64,000 nt of DNA. Source: G020354085 sp964482055 (lineage in GTDB: Bacteria; Pseudomonadota; Gammaproteobacteria; Acidiferrobacterales; Sulfurifustaceae). Shown piece after piece: positions 43,303 to 52,680 of the stretch. The notes below the pieces were generated by a model. It did not search any database and was not told the origin of the DNA. It worked only from the letters and a program-made list of their open reading frames with translations. Within the stretch, counting starts at the first letter, position 1. Each line of letters begins with the position of its first letter. The position numbers and the translations under genes were made by a program. Location: positions 1 through 64,000 of the forward strand of contig CAYZVX010000004.1 of the NCBI GenBank assembly GCA_964482055.1, in the 5' to 3' direction.

Positions 43303-43764
43303 ATGCGTCGCACATCGTTCGTTCTCTTCACCTTTGCGCTCGCCGTTTCCGTCTCGACCGCCTATGCCCAGAAGGGGCGCGACCTGAGCCGGCTGCGCCC
43401 GTGCGAGGTCGTCACCGGCAAGGATGTCGCCGCCATCGCCAAGGGCAAGCTGATGTCGCAACCCCTGGCGGGTTCGAGCGCCTGCGCTTACCTGATCGAG
43501 CTTGCGAACGGACAGGTTGAAAGCTACCGCCTGTTCCTTCACAGCGCCGCAAGGATAGAGGCCTCGCTCAAGGCACGGTCGCCGGCGGAGAAGGGCGAGC
43601 GCGTGCCCGGCCTCTGGGACGAGGCCTATGCGAGCAAGCAATTCATGGCTTCCGGCCTTTCCCTGGTAGTCCTGCGTCGCGGCGATATGGCCCTCGAGGT
43701 CACCGGCGAGCGCAAGGATGTGCTGATCGGCGTCGCCAAGCTCGCCATCGGGCGGCTGAAGTGA
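43303..43764 (+). CDS. Exported protein of unknown function
   Basis: The 153-residue protein has a signal peptide (1-22, ending AYAQ). The mature part has two cysteines (in RPCEVVTGK and SSACAYLIE) that could form a disulfide, and a mixed alpha/beta composition. No family is recognised. GAGGGAAGGA lies upstream of the ATG. It follows the ABC operon by 80 bases and may be transcribed separately. Confidence 0.6.
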   Translation: MRRTSFVLFTFALAVSVSTAYAQKGRDLSRLRPCEVVTGKDVAAIAKGKLMSQPLAGSSACAYLIELANGQVESYRLFLHSAARIEASLKARSPAEKGERVPGLWDEAYASKQFMASGLSLVVLRRGDMALEVTGERKDVLIGVAKLAIGRLK

Positions 43765-43973
43765 TGCCGGCCCCATGCCGGTCATTGCCGAGCCGTAGCA
43801 TCCATCACCGGGCACGGCATTTCAGAGAATGCTTATGCGAGCAGCCCTATGGGAATTGCGCCATACCCGGACGCGGAGCGGCGGGAATAAGATAGCCACG
43901 CGCGATGTTCATTTGTACGCCGTATCGGTCGGTTCTGCCGCCTGTTCAACCCGATGAAGAAAAGGAGAACGCT

Positions 43974-44222
43974 ATGAAATTTGGTGTACTCGCAACCGCC
44001 GTGGGTTTCACGCTCGCCGCGAGCAGCGCGTTCGCATTTCACTGTCCCAAGGACATGAAGAGAATCGACGAGGCGCTCGCGGCCAAGCCGAACCTCAGCG
44101 CCGAGCAGCTGGCCGAGGTCAAACGCTACCGCGCCGAAGGCGAGACGCTGCACAAGCAAGGCAAGCATCAGGAATCCGTCGACACCCTTGCCAAGGCAAT
44201 GAAGATACTCAATATCCAGTGA
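43974..44222 (+). CDS. Small exported helical protein
   Basis: The 82-residue protein has a signal peptide (1-22, SSAFA) and a mature part of two to three amphipathic helices. One Cys (HCPKDMKRIDEAL) sits near the N-terminus, and a TPR-like pattern (EGETLHKQGKHQESVDTLAKA) follows. Function is unknown. AAAGGAGAA lies just before the ATG and a strong terminator follows, so it is a single-gene unit. Confidence 0.72.
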   Translation: MKFGVLATAVGFTLAASSAFAFHCPKDMKRIDEALAAKPNLSAEQLAEVKRYRAEGETLHKQGKHQESVDTLAKAMKILNIQ

Positions 44223-44231
44223 CCCAACCTG

Positions 44232-44262
44232 CCCCTCCGCATCGGCCTGCGGAGGGGTTCTT
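44232..44262 (+). terminator. Rho-independent terminator
   Basis: CCCCTCCGCA, loop TCGGCC, TGCGGAGGGG: a perfect 10-bp stem followed by TTCTTC, 10 bases after the small exported gene. Confidence 0.85.
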
Positions 44263-44518
44263 CGCCCAGCGCGCCGCAGCCCGGGCTCGGATCGCTCGCC
44301 GGTGCGCCGCGCGGCCGGACCTGCTCGGCCCCGCCACACGGCGTGCACCTAGCCCAGCGCTTTGATCGCATGTTGCGATTGCGCACGGCGCGCAAGACGC
44401 GGAACTCGCCAATGTGGTCTCTTTCTTGCAATTCGCGCTGCGAAGCGGCGCTATCGGGAGGTCCCAACCGATCCGCCCGGCAACTAGACTTGGAAGAAAG
44501 ACCGGAGGGCGCGCGAGG

Positions 44519-44926
44519 ATGCCGAACGCCTACGTGGTGTCGGACAACGGCAAGGTCGTGCTGGAACGGTGGGTCGGCACCGTGACGCACGAGGAGTTGC
44601 TGGCGCACGAGCGCGCCCAGCTCCTCGATCCGGCCATCAAGCCGGGCGCCGTGATGCTGGTCGACGCGACCTTGGCGCGCTTCGAAACGCCGCTTGAGGC
44701 GGTGCACGAGCTGACAGACCTTTACCGGGCTTCCGATGTGCGCCGGGTCGTGAAATGCGCGATGCTGGTCAACAGCGAGAGCTACGAGCAGGCCCAGCTG
44801 TTTGCGGCGCAGGCCGGCAAGCTCGGCGTATCGATCATCGTGTTCAGCCTGATCGCCACCGCGTGCCTGTGGCTCGGCATCGACCGGGACCAGGCCCTCG
44901 CGCGGCTGCGCAGCATCAAGGTCTAG
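44519..44926 (+). CDS. Conserved small protein, possibly STAS/SpoIIAA-like
   Basis: The 135-residue protein has no signal peptide. The order strand (VVLERWVGTVTHEELLAH), strand (GAVMLVDATLARFE), helix, strand (CAMLVNSESYEQAQ), helix and strand (SIIVFSLIATACLWLG) resembles SpoIIAA/STAS-like proteins that follow the pattern of a short sulfate-transporter anti-sigma fold. The resemblance is structural, not motif based, so function is open. GGAGGGCGCGCGAGG precedes the ATG. Confidence 0.5.
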   Translation: MPNAYVVSDNGKVVLERWVGTVTHEELLAHERAQLLDPAIKPGAVMLVDATLARFETPLEAVHELTDLYRASDVRRVVKCAMLVNSESYEQAQLFAAQAGKLGVSIIVFSLIATACLWLGIDRDQALARLRSIKV

Positions 44927-44954
44927 GCAGGCCGCCCCGGTGGGCGCCGCGCGA

Positions 44955-45941
44955 TCATCGGGCGGGCGTGACGCTCGGCGCCTCGGCCAGCACGCGCTCG
45001 GCGACCAGCGCCACCAGGCCCTCAACGACCGTCTTGCGCCCGGGCCGCACGTGCGGGCCTTCGGTCCAGATGATCTCGGCGCCCTCGGGCAGGGCCCGGT
45101 GCAGCGCGGCGACGCTTTCAAGCGGCAACGACTCATCGCCGCGCGCGTTGACGACGATGACCGGGCGCGGGGCAACGCGGCCCACCCACTTCTCCGGCCG
45201 CAGGTGCTGGCTGGCGCTGATGACGGCCAGCAGTTGCGCCGTGAGCTCGCGCAGCGGGCCGAAGCCGATATAAGGTCTGAGCAGATGCGCGAACACCCCG
45301 CGCGGGTCGCCAGCCCCGTGAATGAGCCACACGCGCCGAAAGCGCGTATCGAGCGCGGCCGGCACGCTTGCCAGGAACGCGCCGAGACTGCCGCCGACGA
45401 GCTCAACGCGCGAGCTGTCGACGTACGGCTGCTGCGCCAGATAGTCCATGGCCAGCATGACGGCCGGCGCGCTGTCGATCAACGCCTTCTGCACCTTGGG
45501 CAGCCAGGTCACGTATTCCAGGCCCTCGGCGCGCGGGTCGCCGGGAAACGGGTAGGAGAGGGCAGCGATCACGATGCCGCGCGGAGCTTCCGTCATATAG
45601 ACCGCGCGATGACCGGTGCGCAGCCCCGCGAGCAGCACGACCAGCGGTTGTGGAGATTCGATGGCGCGGGCGGCGCGCACGCCGATGTCCACCGTGAGCC
45701 CGCTGCTCGAAACGAGCCGCGTCTCGACGACGAACGCGTCATCGATGGTCGTGCGCTTGAGCTCCCGGGCGCTCAGGAGATTTCCCTTGCGCGCCGCGAA
45801 ACCGGGCACAGGATCGGGCAGGGCCGGCGCAACGAGATACACCAGCAAACCGGCAATGACGATCACGAGCGTCGCCGCCGCTGTGGCGGCGAGCCTCAAC
45901 CAGCGATACCGCGTCGATCGGCGCCTGTGCATGTCGCGCAT
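44955..45941 (-). CDS. Exported or membrane-anchored alpha/beta hydrolase
   Basis: The 328-residue protein has a basic N-terminus, one hydrophobic segment (about 17-40) acting as signal or anchor, then an alpha/beta-hydrolase domain. The oxyanion strand is PLVVLLAGL, the nucleophile elbow GGSLGA (Ser) and the late His EGPHVRPG. Substrate unknown. The frame continues upstream of the chosen ATG; 45932 is another possible start. It is divergent from the tandem thioredoxin gene. Confidence 0.7.
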   Translation of the reverse strand: MRDMHRRRSTRYRWLRLAATAAATLVIVIAGLLVYLVAPALPDPVPGFAARKGNLLSARELKRTTIDDAFVVETRLVSSSGLTVDIGVRAARAIESPQPLVVLLAGLRTGHRAVYMTEAPRGIVIAALSYPFPGDPRAEGLEYVTWLPKVQKALIDSAPAVMLAMDYLAQQPYVDSSRVELVGGSLGAFLASVPAALDTRFRRVWLIHGAGDPRGVFAHLLRPYIGFGPLRELTAQLLAVISASQHLRPEKWVGRVAPRPVIVVNARGDESLPLESVAALHRALPEGAEIIWTEGPHVRPGRKTVVEGLVALVAERVLAEAPSVTPAR

Positions 45942-46101
45942 GAGGGCTAAACCATTGACTTTCGGATTCCGGGTGGCGCCGCCGTTTCCGCATTCGACGG
46001 ACGACGCGCTCCGCCCGGCAGGATGCATTGTGGCAGGACAGCGGCGTGCGCGCCTATGGCAGAATAGGGCCGCTCGCAATCCGCGAGTCCGGCAGGTGTT
46101 G

Positions 46102-47145
46102 ATGACTTTCAGGCGAACGACAACGGCAATGGGCTTGCTGGCGGCGCTTGCCGGCCCCGGCGCGATGGCCGCCGAATGGTCGCAGGTCAACCGTGATCGG
46201 TTCAATGACGACGCGGTGGCGGTCGACGTCGAGCACCCGGCGTGGTTCAAGCACAGCTTTCTCGATCTGCGCGAGGATCTGGCCGAGGCGCGCAAGGCCG
46301 GCAAGCTCGGCATCGTGCTCTACCTCAGCGCGCGTCGGTGCAGCTACTGCCGGGCGTTTGTCGACTTCACCCTCGCCGAACCGGACATCCGCCAGGCGCT
46401 GCAGCGGCACTTCGACGTGATCGGCCTCGAGGTCATCAGCAACGCCGAGATCACCGACGTGCACGGCAGGACCTGGACCGTGAAGGACTACGTTGCGCAG
46501 GAGAAGGCCTACGTCACGCCCGCCCTGATCTTCATCCGCCACGACGGCGAGCCGCTGCTGCGCATCGTCGGCTACTATCCGCCCGAGAAGTTCCGTGGCG
46601 TGCTCGCTTACCTGCTCGACGCGCACTACGAGCGCGAGCCGCTCGGCGCGTTCCTGGCGCGCGGCGGTGCCGCGGACAAGGCCGCCACCCGCCCCATCAC
46701 GCGCGATGCCGAGCTGTTCGCGGCGCCGCCCATAAACCTCGATCGACGCGCCGCCCCCGCCCAGCGTCCGCTGCTCGTGTTGCTGGAGCGCCCCGGCTGT
46801 GCCGACTGCGAGGAGTTTCACCGCACGGTGCTCCGGGACCCGGCGGTTCGCGCGCTGATCCACCGCTACGACGCCGTGCAGCTCGATGTGACCGACGCCA
46901 AGTCTTCGCTTGTCACGCCCTCCGGAGAGCGGCTCACCGCCCGGCAGTGGGCCGAGCGGCTGAACGTGGCCTACGCCCCGGCGCTGCTGTTTTTCGATGA
47001 GCGCGGCCAGGAGGTGTTTCGGCTCGACTCGGAGCTCAAGCGCGAGCGTACTGAAGGCGCCTTGCAGCTGGTGCTGGAGAAGGGTTATCTCGACGAACCG
47101 CAGCTTCAGCGCTGGCGCCACATGAAGCGCGGCGGCGGACCGTAA
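46102..47145 (+). CDS. Exported protein with two thioredoxin-like domains
   Basis: The 347-residue protein has a signal peptide (1-24). The first thioredoxin-like domain (about 48-180) has CSYC (C80-C83) and cis-Pro P140; the second (about 215-335) has CADC (C233-C236) and cis-Pro in YAPALLFF. Both redox centres look intact, so it could pass electrons between partners or act on two substrates. The family is like SoxW-type periplasmic thioredoxins. It leads a run of closely spaced genes up to 49003. Confidence 0.75.
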   Translation: MTFRRTTTAMGLLAALAGPGAMAAEWSQVNRDRFNDDAVAVDVEHPAWFKHSFLDLREDLAEARKAGKLGIVLYLSARRCSYCRAFVDFTLAEPDIRQALQRHFDVIGLEVISNAEITDVHGRTWTVKDYVAQEKAYVTPALIFIRHDGEPLLRIVGYYPPEKFRGVLAYLLDAHYEREPLGAFLARGGAADKAATRPITRDAELFAAPPINLDRRAAPAQRPLLVLLERPGCADCEEFHRTVLRDPAVRALIHRYDAVQLDVTDAKSSLVTPSGERLTARQWAERLNVAYAPALLFFDERGQEVFRLDSELKRERTEGALQLVLEKGYLDEPQLQRWRHMKRGGGP

Positions 47146-47146
47146 C

Positions 47147-47428
47147 GTGCGGCCGCTGTGGATGTTCCTCGCCAACGCCTGGCGTTCGGACCGCCGGCCC
47201 ACGGAGCACGCCAGGATTGCCGCCCGCTCGCTACCGGGAATCATTCTGGCGCTCGCCGTGTCGGGCTGCACGACGGGTGCAATGTACGAGGGCGCACGCA
47301 ACGCGCAGCGCAAGCAGTGCCTCAAGCTTCCCGAGTCCGAGCGGCAGGCCTGTCTGGAGCGGATCCAGGACGACTACCTGACGTACAAGCGCCAGCGCGA
47401 TGCGGCGAACGGGGCGCCCGGTCCGTGA
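47147..47428 (+). CDS. Small lipoprotein
   Basis: The 93-residue frame starts at a GTG one base after the thioredoxin stop. A lipobox is at LAVSGC (Cys near 41), preceded by an unusually long N-terminal region, so a start further in is possible. The mature part is short, charged and helical with two more cysteines (KQCLKLPESERQACLERI). Function is unknown. Confidence 0.6.
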   Translation: MRPLWMFLANAWRSDRRPTEHARIAARSLPGIILALAVSGCTTGAMYEGARNAQRKQCLKLPESERQACLERIQDDYLTYKRQRDAANGAPGP

Positions 47429-47505
47429 TCCCGGCATTCGGGCTCGCAGCGCGCCGGTTTCTTGGCGCGCGTAGCGGCGGCGGCGAGCGTGCTACATATA
47501 ATGAG

Positions 47506-48168
47506 ATGCCAGCAGCCTCCGCACCAGATCGCGCCACACCCCTACGCGTCATCCTCGGCGCGGTGCTGGTTCTCGGCGCATTGAGCGCCGCGCCGATGAT
47601 GGTTCTCGCGCTCATCCACTGGTCTGGACCCAATGCCATCGATTCGCCGCTCGGCCAGACGCTCGCGCTGGTTCCGGCCCTGTTCGAATCGAACCCGGTC
47701 GCCGCGCTCAAAGTCGTCGCGTCCCAACCGGTTGCCGTGATCGCCCACGTCGAGGCCGCAAGCGGGTTGCGCGTATGGGAGGTATATCTTCATCTGCTGC
47801 CGCTGCTATTGCTATTCGCCGCGGCGCTCTACGCCAGCCGGCTGCTGGCGCGCGGGCTGAGCGGAGCGGCCCAGATCGCACCCTGCGCCGGCGGCTTGGT
47901 CTTGCTGGCCGTCGCGCTCAACACCATCCGTGTCGCCGCCTGCTGCACGGCGCCCGGTTGGGGGCCGGACATCTGGCTACGTGGTCTCGCCCTGTCGCCG
48001 CCGCTCGGCGGGATCGATTGGGGCGGACTTTATCCGCTGATCGAACGTTTCATACTGCCGGCGCAGATCTTCACCGCTGCCGCCGGCGCAACCCTGATGC
48101 TGATTGCCGGCGAGAATCAGCGCGACCCGGGCGCCACACCGATCCCCGTGGGACGCAAGCGTGCGTAG
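47506..48168 (+). CDS. Membrane protein of unknown function
   Basis: The 220-residue protein has about four hydrophobic segments (near 14-37, 90-107, 120-137 and 182-198). A Cys-rich patch (VAACCTAPGWGPDIWLRG) lies between segments three and four. The N-terminus is cytoplasmic by the positive-inside rule. I do not recognise a family. Its 3' end overlaps the broken amidohydrolase gene by eight bases, suggesting one operon. Confidence 0.6.
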   Translation: MPAASAPDRATPLRVILGAVLVLGALSAAPMMVLALIHWSGPNAIDSPLGQTLALVPALFESNPVAALKVVASQPVAVIAHVEAASGLRVWEVYLHLLPLLLLFAAALYASRLLARGLSGAAQIAPCAGGLVLLAVALNTIRVAACCTAPGWGPDIWLRGLALSPPLGGIDWGGLYPLIERFILPAQIFTAAAGATLMLIAGENQRDPGATPIPVGRKRA

Positions 48169-49003
48169 CGCGGCGGCTGGCGCGGCGATGATCGTGGCGG
48201 TGCTCTCCGCGCAGGCCGCACCGCTGCCGCTGTTCGACGCGCACATTCACTAAAGCGAAGAGGCCTGGCCGGTGGTCTCGCCGCAGGAAGCAATTGCGCG
48301 GCTGCGGGAGGCTGGCGTGCACCGCGCGCTCGTGTCGAGCTCGAACGACGACGGCACGCAGAAACTCTACGCCGAAGCGCCGGATCTCGTCATTCCGACG
48401 CTGCGCCCCTACCGCACGCGCGGCGATGAGTCGCGCTGGGTACACGACGAATCGATCCTCACGCACGTTGAGGAGCGGCTGAAGAAGTTCCAGTACGTCG
48501 CGATCGGCGAGCTGCACGTGAGCGGGGCGAAGGCCGAGACTGCGGTCGTGCGTCGCGTGGTCGAGCTTGCGAAGCAGCACAGTCTCATGCTGCATGTGCA
48601 CGCCGATGCCGATACGCTCGAGCGCAGCTATCGCCAGGAGCCCGGGGCGCGCATCCTGTGGGCGCATGCCGGCTTTGAGCATCCGGCGCGCGTGCGCGAG
48701 ATGCTGCGTCGCCACGAGGCGCTGTGGGCCGACCTGTCGTTTCGCGGCGAGGTAGCGCCCGACGGGCGTGTGGCGCCGCAGTGGCGAGAGCTGTTTCTGG
48801 AGTTTGCCGAGCGCTTTATGGTCGGCACCGACACCTATATAGCGGAACGCTGGAGCAAGGTCGGCTCCCACGCCAGCTGGGCCCGCCAGTGGCTGGCCGA
48901 TCTGCCGGAGGAGGTGGCGCAGCGCATCGCCTACAGAAACGGCGAGACCGTGCTCAGCGCGGCGTTCCCGCGCGCCCGCCCCGCACGCGACGCGCCCCGC
49001 TAG
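48161..49003 (+). pseudogene. Exported amidohydrolase with in-frame TAA after the metal-binding HxH
   Basis: One continuous frame runs from GTG 48161 to 49003 except for a TAA at 48251-48253. Before it are a signal peptide and PLFDAHIH, the metal-binding HxH strand of amidohydrolases. After it the frame continues with SEEAWPVVSPQEAIARLREA, then LHVHADAD, WAHAGFE and MVGTDTYIAE, the remaining barrel strands and metal ligands. Relatives read H-I-H-Y-S here, so TAC to TAA (one base) explains the stop. A restart at GTG 48272 would lack the HxH and the signal peptide. The cause is either a recent nonsense mutation or a sequence error. Confidence 0.8.
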
Positions 49004-49074
49004 CCCGTCGACCGCCGACGGCACCCGCACTGGATCGCCGGAACCCATTAGGATAGTGTCGGTCTACAAGCTCT

Positions 49075-49998
49075 GTGCTCCAGCCCGGTGCCGTGATTCG
49101 CTTCCGATCCTTTCGACTCCTCGCCCTGGTCGTTCCTGCGCTCGTTGGCGTGGCAACCGCCGGGCTGCTCGGTTGCGTCACGCTGCCCAATGATCACCGC
49201 ACCTTGCAGGGCGATGCGCGCGGGTTCGTGCGCGTGGCCTCGGCGCCCTGCGCGCTGCCCACCGCGGCCGGCGACCCGGCCGGGGAAGCGCCGGGGCTGA
49301 ACGCCGAGCGCTTGCGCGTGCTCACCTGGAACGTGCACCGCACGGGCGATACCGGCTGGCGCGCGGACTTCGTGCGCTTTGCGGCGAATCACGATGTGCT
49401 CGCGCTGCAAGAGGCGTACTTTACTGACGACCTGTACGGCGTGCTTTGGGACCAGCATTACCACTGGCGCCTGAGCGCGTCGTTCCAGCTCTTCGACATC
49501 GACGCCGGCGTGCTCACCGCTTCACGCGCGCTCGTGGGCCGGGCGTGCAGCCTGCGCCAGGCCGAGCCGCTCATCCGCATTCCGAAGTCGACGCTTACCA
49601 CCACGCACCGCATCGCCGGCATGACCGAGCCGCTGCTGGTGGCAAATCTGCACGGCGTCAATTTCACGCTCGGCACGAGCGCATTCGAGCGGCAGCTCAA
49701 TGCCGTTGCCGCCGTGCTGGCGCAGCACGACGGACCGGTGATTCTGGCCGGCGACTTCAACACTTGGAGCGCCGCGCGGCGTTCAATTCTGGATTCGACG
49801 GTGGCGCGCCTGGGTCTCACACCCGCGGTGCCGGCCGACGATCACCGCACGCGCTTCCTGGGTCATCCGGTTGATGGCATGTATTACCGCGGACTCGAGG
49901 TGATTGAGGCCGCGGCGTTCACGGTCACCTCGTCGGACCACAATCCGCTGAGCGTCACCTTCCGCGCGCCGAAGCAACTGCACGCGCAGGCCCGCTAG
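49075..49998 (+). CDS. Endonuclease/exonuclease/phosphatase-family lipoprotein
   Basis: The 307-residue protein has a lipoprotein-like signal (TAGLLGC, Cys about 34) and an EEP domain: LTWNVHRTG, LALQEAY (catalytic Glu), NLHGVNF, GDFNTWS and the final SDHNPL. All metal and catalytic residues of the family appear present. Exported members act on phosphodiesters such as phospholipids or nucleic acids; the substrate here is unknown. The GTG at 49075 is used, with GTG 49093 as alternative. Confidence 0.83.
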   Translation: MLQPGAVIRFRSFRLLALVVPALVGVATAGLLGCVTLPNDHRTLQGDARGFVRVASAPCALPTAAGDPAGEAPGLNAERLRVLTWNVHRTGDTGWRADFVRFAANHDVLALQEAYFTDDLYGVLWDQHYHWRLSASFQLFDIDAGVLTASRALVGRACSLRQAEPLIRIPKSTLTTTHRIAGMTEPLLVANLHGVNFTLGTSAFERQLNAVAAVLAQHDGPVILAGDFNTWSAARRSILDSTVARLGLTPAVPADDHRTRFLGHPVDGMYYRGLEVIEAAAFTVTSSDHNPLSVTFRAPKQLHAQAR

Positions 49999-50000
49999 CC

Positions 50001-50390
50001 ATGCTGTGCGTTTCGCGTATTGCGGCAGCGGCACTGGCATTGGCGCTCGCTGCGCCGGTAACAAGTGCGGCGGCCGACACCGGACGCGAGATCGCGCACC
50101 TGCTCGACTACCTCCAGACTTCCGGCTGCACGTTCGTGCGCAACGGCGAGGCAGCCGATGCGGCGAGCGCGCGCTCGCACGTCGCGCGCAAATACGACTA
50201 CGTCAAGTCGCGCGTGCATACGGCCGAGGATTTCATTCGCCTTGCCGCCACCCGCTCAAGCGTGAGCGGCGAGCCCTATCGCGTGCGTTGCCCGGGCGGG
50301 GATGCTGCGACCGGCGACTGGCTCACGCAGGAGCTGGCGCGCTACCGCGCCGGCCGCGCGCCGGCGGCGACGGTCGCGCCCTCGAGGTAA
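50001..50390 (+). CDS. DUF5329 (YfeK-like) exported protein
   Basis: The 129-residue protein has a signal peptide (1-24). The mature part matches DUF5329: EIAHLLDYLQTSGCTFVRNG, then ARKYDYVKSRVHTAEDFIRL, SSVSGEPYRVRCPG and a W-L-x-x-E-L ending. Two conserved cysteines (in TSGCTF and VRCPG) probably form a disulfide. Function is unknown. It starts two bases after the preceding stop codon and is likely co-transcribed. Confidence 0.82.
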   Translation: MLCVSRIAAAALALALAAPVTSAAADTGREIAHLLDYLQTSGCTFVRNGEAADAASARSHVARKYDYVKSRVHTAEDFIRLAATRSSVSGEPYRVRCPGGDAATGDWLTQELARYRAGRAPAATVAPSR

Positions 50391-50473
50391 GGCGCGCGTC
50401 CGGGTTCCGAACGGCGCCGGTGCGTGCCGCCGCGGCGCTCGATTTGATCGGGCCGTGTGGGCACAATGGCCGC

Positions 50474-51745
50474 ATGCGACAGTGCCGGTGCGAACTTGTG
50501 ACCCTGGCGGTCGTCGCCACGCTGGCGTGCGCCGTCCCGGCGTCCGCCGATCCGTGGCAGCTCGGCGGGCACGTCAAATATCAGTACACCCGCATCGACT
50601 ATCGCTCCGAGGACCTCGGTGCGCTGTTCGGTGACGATCCGGCGAACGACAACAGCGTCGACCTGCGGCTCAAGGCCGAGCGCCGCGCGGGGCCCTGGGA
50701 CCTCGCGGCGCACTACGAGCTGCTCGCCGCTTCTGGCGATTCACTGTCCACGCGCCGCGCGCTCGAGGCGGCCGGCTTTCCGCAACGCGGACCGGTGAGC
50801 GGCTTGCCCGATGACCGCACGCGGCTGTTCGACCTGACTGATCAACTTATCGACAAGGAACGCACGGTCGCGGTGCAGCGCCTCGATCGCCTGTCGGTCG
50901 GTTACACGAGCGCGCGCGCCAGCGTACGCTTTGGCCGCCAGGCGGTGAGCTGGGGTAACGGGCTCGTGTTCCAGCCGCTCGATTTTGTGAACCCCTTTTC
51001 GCCCTTCGCCATCGACAAGGATTACAAGACTGGCGACGACCTGCTGTTTGCGCAGTGGCTCCCCGTCGTAACCGACGAGCTGCAAGGCATCATCGTGCCG
51101 CGGCGCGACCCCGACACGCACGACGTGGAATCGGCCGAGAGCACCTATGCGGCCAAGTACCGTCGGCGTTTCGAGACCTTTGGCCTGGAACTGCTGGCCG
51201 CGCGCCACTACGACGAGTCGCTGGCCGGGGCAAGCCTGGTGCGCAGCATCGGCGGGGCGGTGTGGCGGCTCGATGCGAGCCTCACCGACTCGGGAACCGA
51301 GGGGACCGTGCTGTCGGCGCTGACCAACCTCGACTACTCCTGGACCTGGTGGGACAGGAATTTCTACGGCTATGCCGAGTACTTTCGCAGCGGCTTCGGC
51401 GAATCCGATCCGGCAAACTACGCGAACCCCAATCCCGGTCTCGCCGCGCGCATCGCGCGCGGCGAGCTCTACACGCTGGCGCGCGACTACCTCGCGCTCG
51501 GCGGGCGAGTGGAGCTCACGCCGCTCGTCAACCTGTTCGTGAGCGCGGTGCGCAACCTCAACGACGCGAGCCACGTGCTGCAGCTGCGCGGTGCCTACGA
51601 CTGGCGGCAGGATGTACAGCTCATGGCCGGTGTCAACCTGCCATTCGGGGACCGTGGCGATGAGTACGGCGGCATCGCGGTTGCGCCGGCGGCGTACGCC
51701 GCGGCCGGCCGCTCGGCCTACGCGCGCATCGCCTGCTACTTCTGA
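50474..51745 (+). CDS. Outer-membrane beta-barrel (porin-like) protein
   Basis: The 423-residue protein has a signal peptide (1-25, PASAD). The mature part is rich in alternating aromatic/polar strands, with segments such as RFGRQAVSWGNGLVFQPLDF and FYGYAEYFRSGFGESD and a terminal aromatic (RIACYF). The architecture suggests a barrel of 16 to 18 strands. The W-G-N-G-L...NPF pattern occurs in uncharacterised porin-like proteins of proteobacteria. The substrate cannot be told. Confidence 0.72.
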   Translation: MRQCRCELVTLAVVATLACAVPASADPWQLGGHVKYQYTRIDYRSEDLGALFGDDPANDNSVDLRLKAERRAGPWDLAAHYELLAASGDSLSTRRALEAAGFPQRGPVSGLPDDRTRLFDLTDQLIDKERTVAVQRLDRLSVGYTSARASVRFGRQAVSWGNGLVFQPLDFVNPFSPFAIDKDYKTGDDLLFAQWLPVVTDELQGIIVPRRDPDTHDVESAESTYAAKYRRRFETFGLELLAARHYDESLAGASLVRSIGGAVWRLDASLTDSGTEGTVLSALTNLDYSWTWWDRNFYGYAEYFRSGFGESDPANYANPNPGLAARIARGELYTLARDYLALGGRVELTPLVNLFVSAVRNLNDASHVLQLRGAYDWRQDVQLMAGVNLPFGDRGDEYGGIAVAPAAYAAAGRSAYARIACYF

Positions 51746-51753
51746 GCCGGGCG

Positions 51754-52200
51754 ATGGCTACGCGCTATCGGCATCGGCAGTTCGGCACCCTGCTGGTCGC
51801 GCTGCTCGGTGGCACTGTGATCGGCGTGCTGGTGGCGGCCTATCACACCGGCTGGCATCCCCTGGCTTTGGCGGTGCTGGCGATTCCGGCGCTGGTGCTG
51901 CTGCTGTTTCATTCGCTCACGGTGGAGGTGACGGACGAAACGGTGCACGTGCACTTTGGCGCCGGGCTCGCGTCGTTCGACTTCGCGCTGCGCGACATCG
52001 AATCCGTGACGGCGGTGCGCAACCCCTGGTATTACGGGTGGGGGATTCGCATCACGCCGCACGGCTGGCTTTACAACGTCTCCGGGCTCGATGCCGTGGA
52101 GCTTCGCCTGCGCTCGGGCAGGCGTGTGCGCATCGGCACCGATGAGCCGCAGCGGCTGCTCGTGGCCATCGAACGCGCGCGTCAGGCCGCGCGCGGATAG
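51754..52200 (+). CDS. Membrane protein with bacterial PH-like domain
   Basis: The 148-residue protein has two hydrophobic segments (about 9-30 and 36-53) followed by a beta-rich domain (VEVTDETVHVHFGAG, then WGIRITPHGWLYNVSGLDAV and VELRLRSGRRVRIGTDEP) of the kind called bPH. No function is known. It starts eight bases after the barrel protein gene on the same strand. Confidence 0.7.
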   Translation: MATRYRHRQFGTLLVALLGGTVIGVLVAAYHTGWHPLALAVLAIPALVLLLFHSLTVEVTDETVHVHFGAGLASFDFALRDIESVTAVRNPWYYGWGIRITPHGWLYNVSGLDAVELRLRSGRRVRIGTDEPQRLLVAIERARQAARG

Positions 52201-52286
52201 GCTCGCGCGCGGCGCTTGCGGTTACAATGAGGCACGGCGGCGGACAGGGCCGCCGCGACGGAAACTTGCACGAAGGTGGCGCGGGC

Positions 52287-52661
52287 ATGCTGCACAAGAC
52301 GTTCATCGTAATCGGCGCGCTGGCCACGGCGCTGGCCGTGGCGCTCGGCGCCTTCGGCGCGCACGCCCTCAAGGCGCGCCTCGCGCCAGACCGGCTCGCC
52401 GTCTACCACACGGCCGTGCACTATCACTTCTACCACGCGCTCGGACTGATCCTGATCGGGCTCGCCGCCGGCCAGCTCGCCGGCTCGGCGTGGCTCAAGG
52501 CGGCGGGCTGGACGATGCTCGCCGGCATCGTGCTGTTCTCGGGCAGCCTTTACGTGCTGACCGTCACCGGCCAGCGCTGGCTCGGCGCGATCACGCCCGT
52601 TGGCGGTGTGGCATTCATTGCCGGGTGGATGCTCTTTGCCGTCGCGGTCGCCCGCGCCTGA
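52287..52661 (+). CDS. DUF423 family membrane protein
   Basis: The 124-residue protein has four membrane helices. ALGAFGAHALKARLAPDRLA and YHTAVHYHFYHALGL form the signature of DUF423 (YgdD-like), and ITPVGGVAFIAGW closes the last loop. Function is unknown. It is a short single gene, possibly co-transcribed with the following membrane protein. Confidence 0.88.
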   Translation: MLHKTFIVIGALATALAVALGAFGAHALKARLAPDRLAVYHTAVHYHFYHALGLILIGLAAGQLAGSAWLKAAGWTMLAGIVLFSGSLYVLTVTGQRWLGAITPVGGVAFIAGWMLFAVAVARA

Positions 52662-52680
52662 TGCAACACGGGACGCACGC

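Noticed and set aside
48272..49003. Shorter amidohydrolase starting at GTG 48272
   Set aside because: It would lack the signal peptide and the HxH metal ligands; the upstream frame is clearly part of the same gene, so a broken gene is the better reading.
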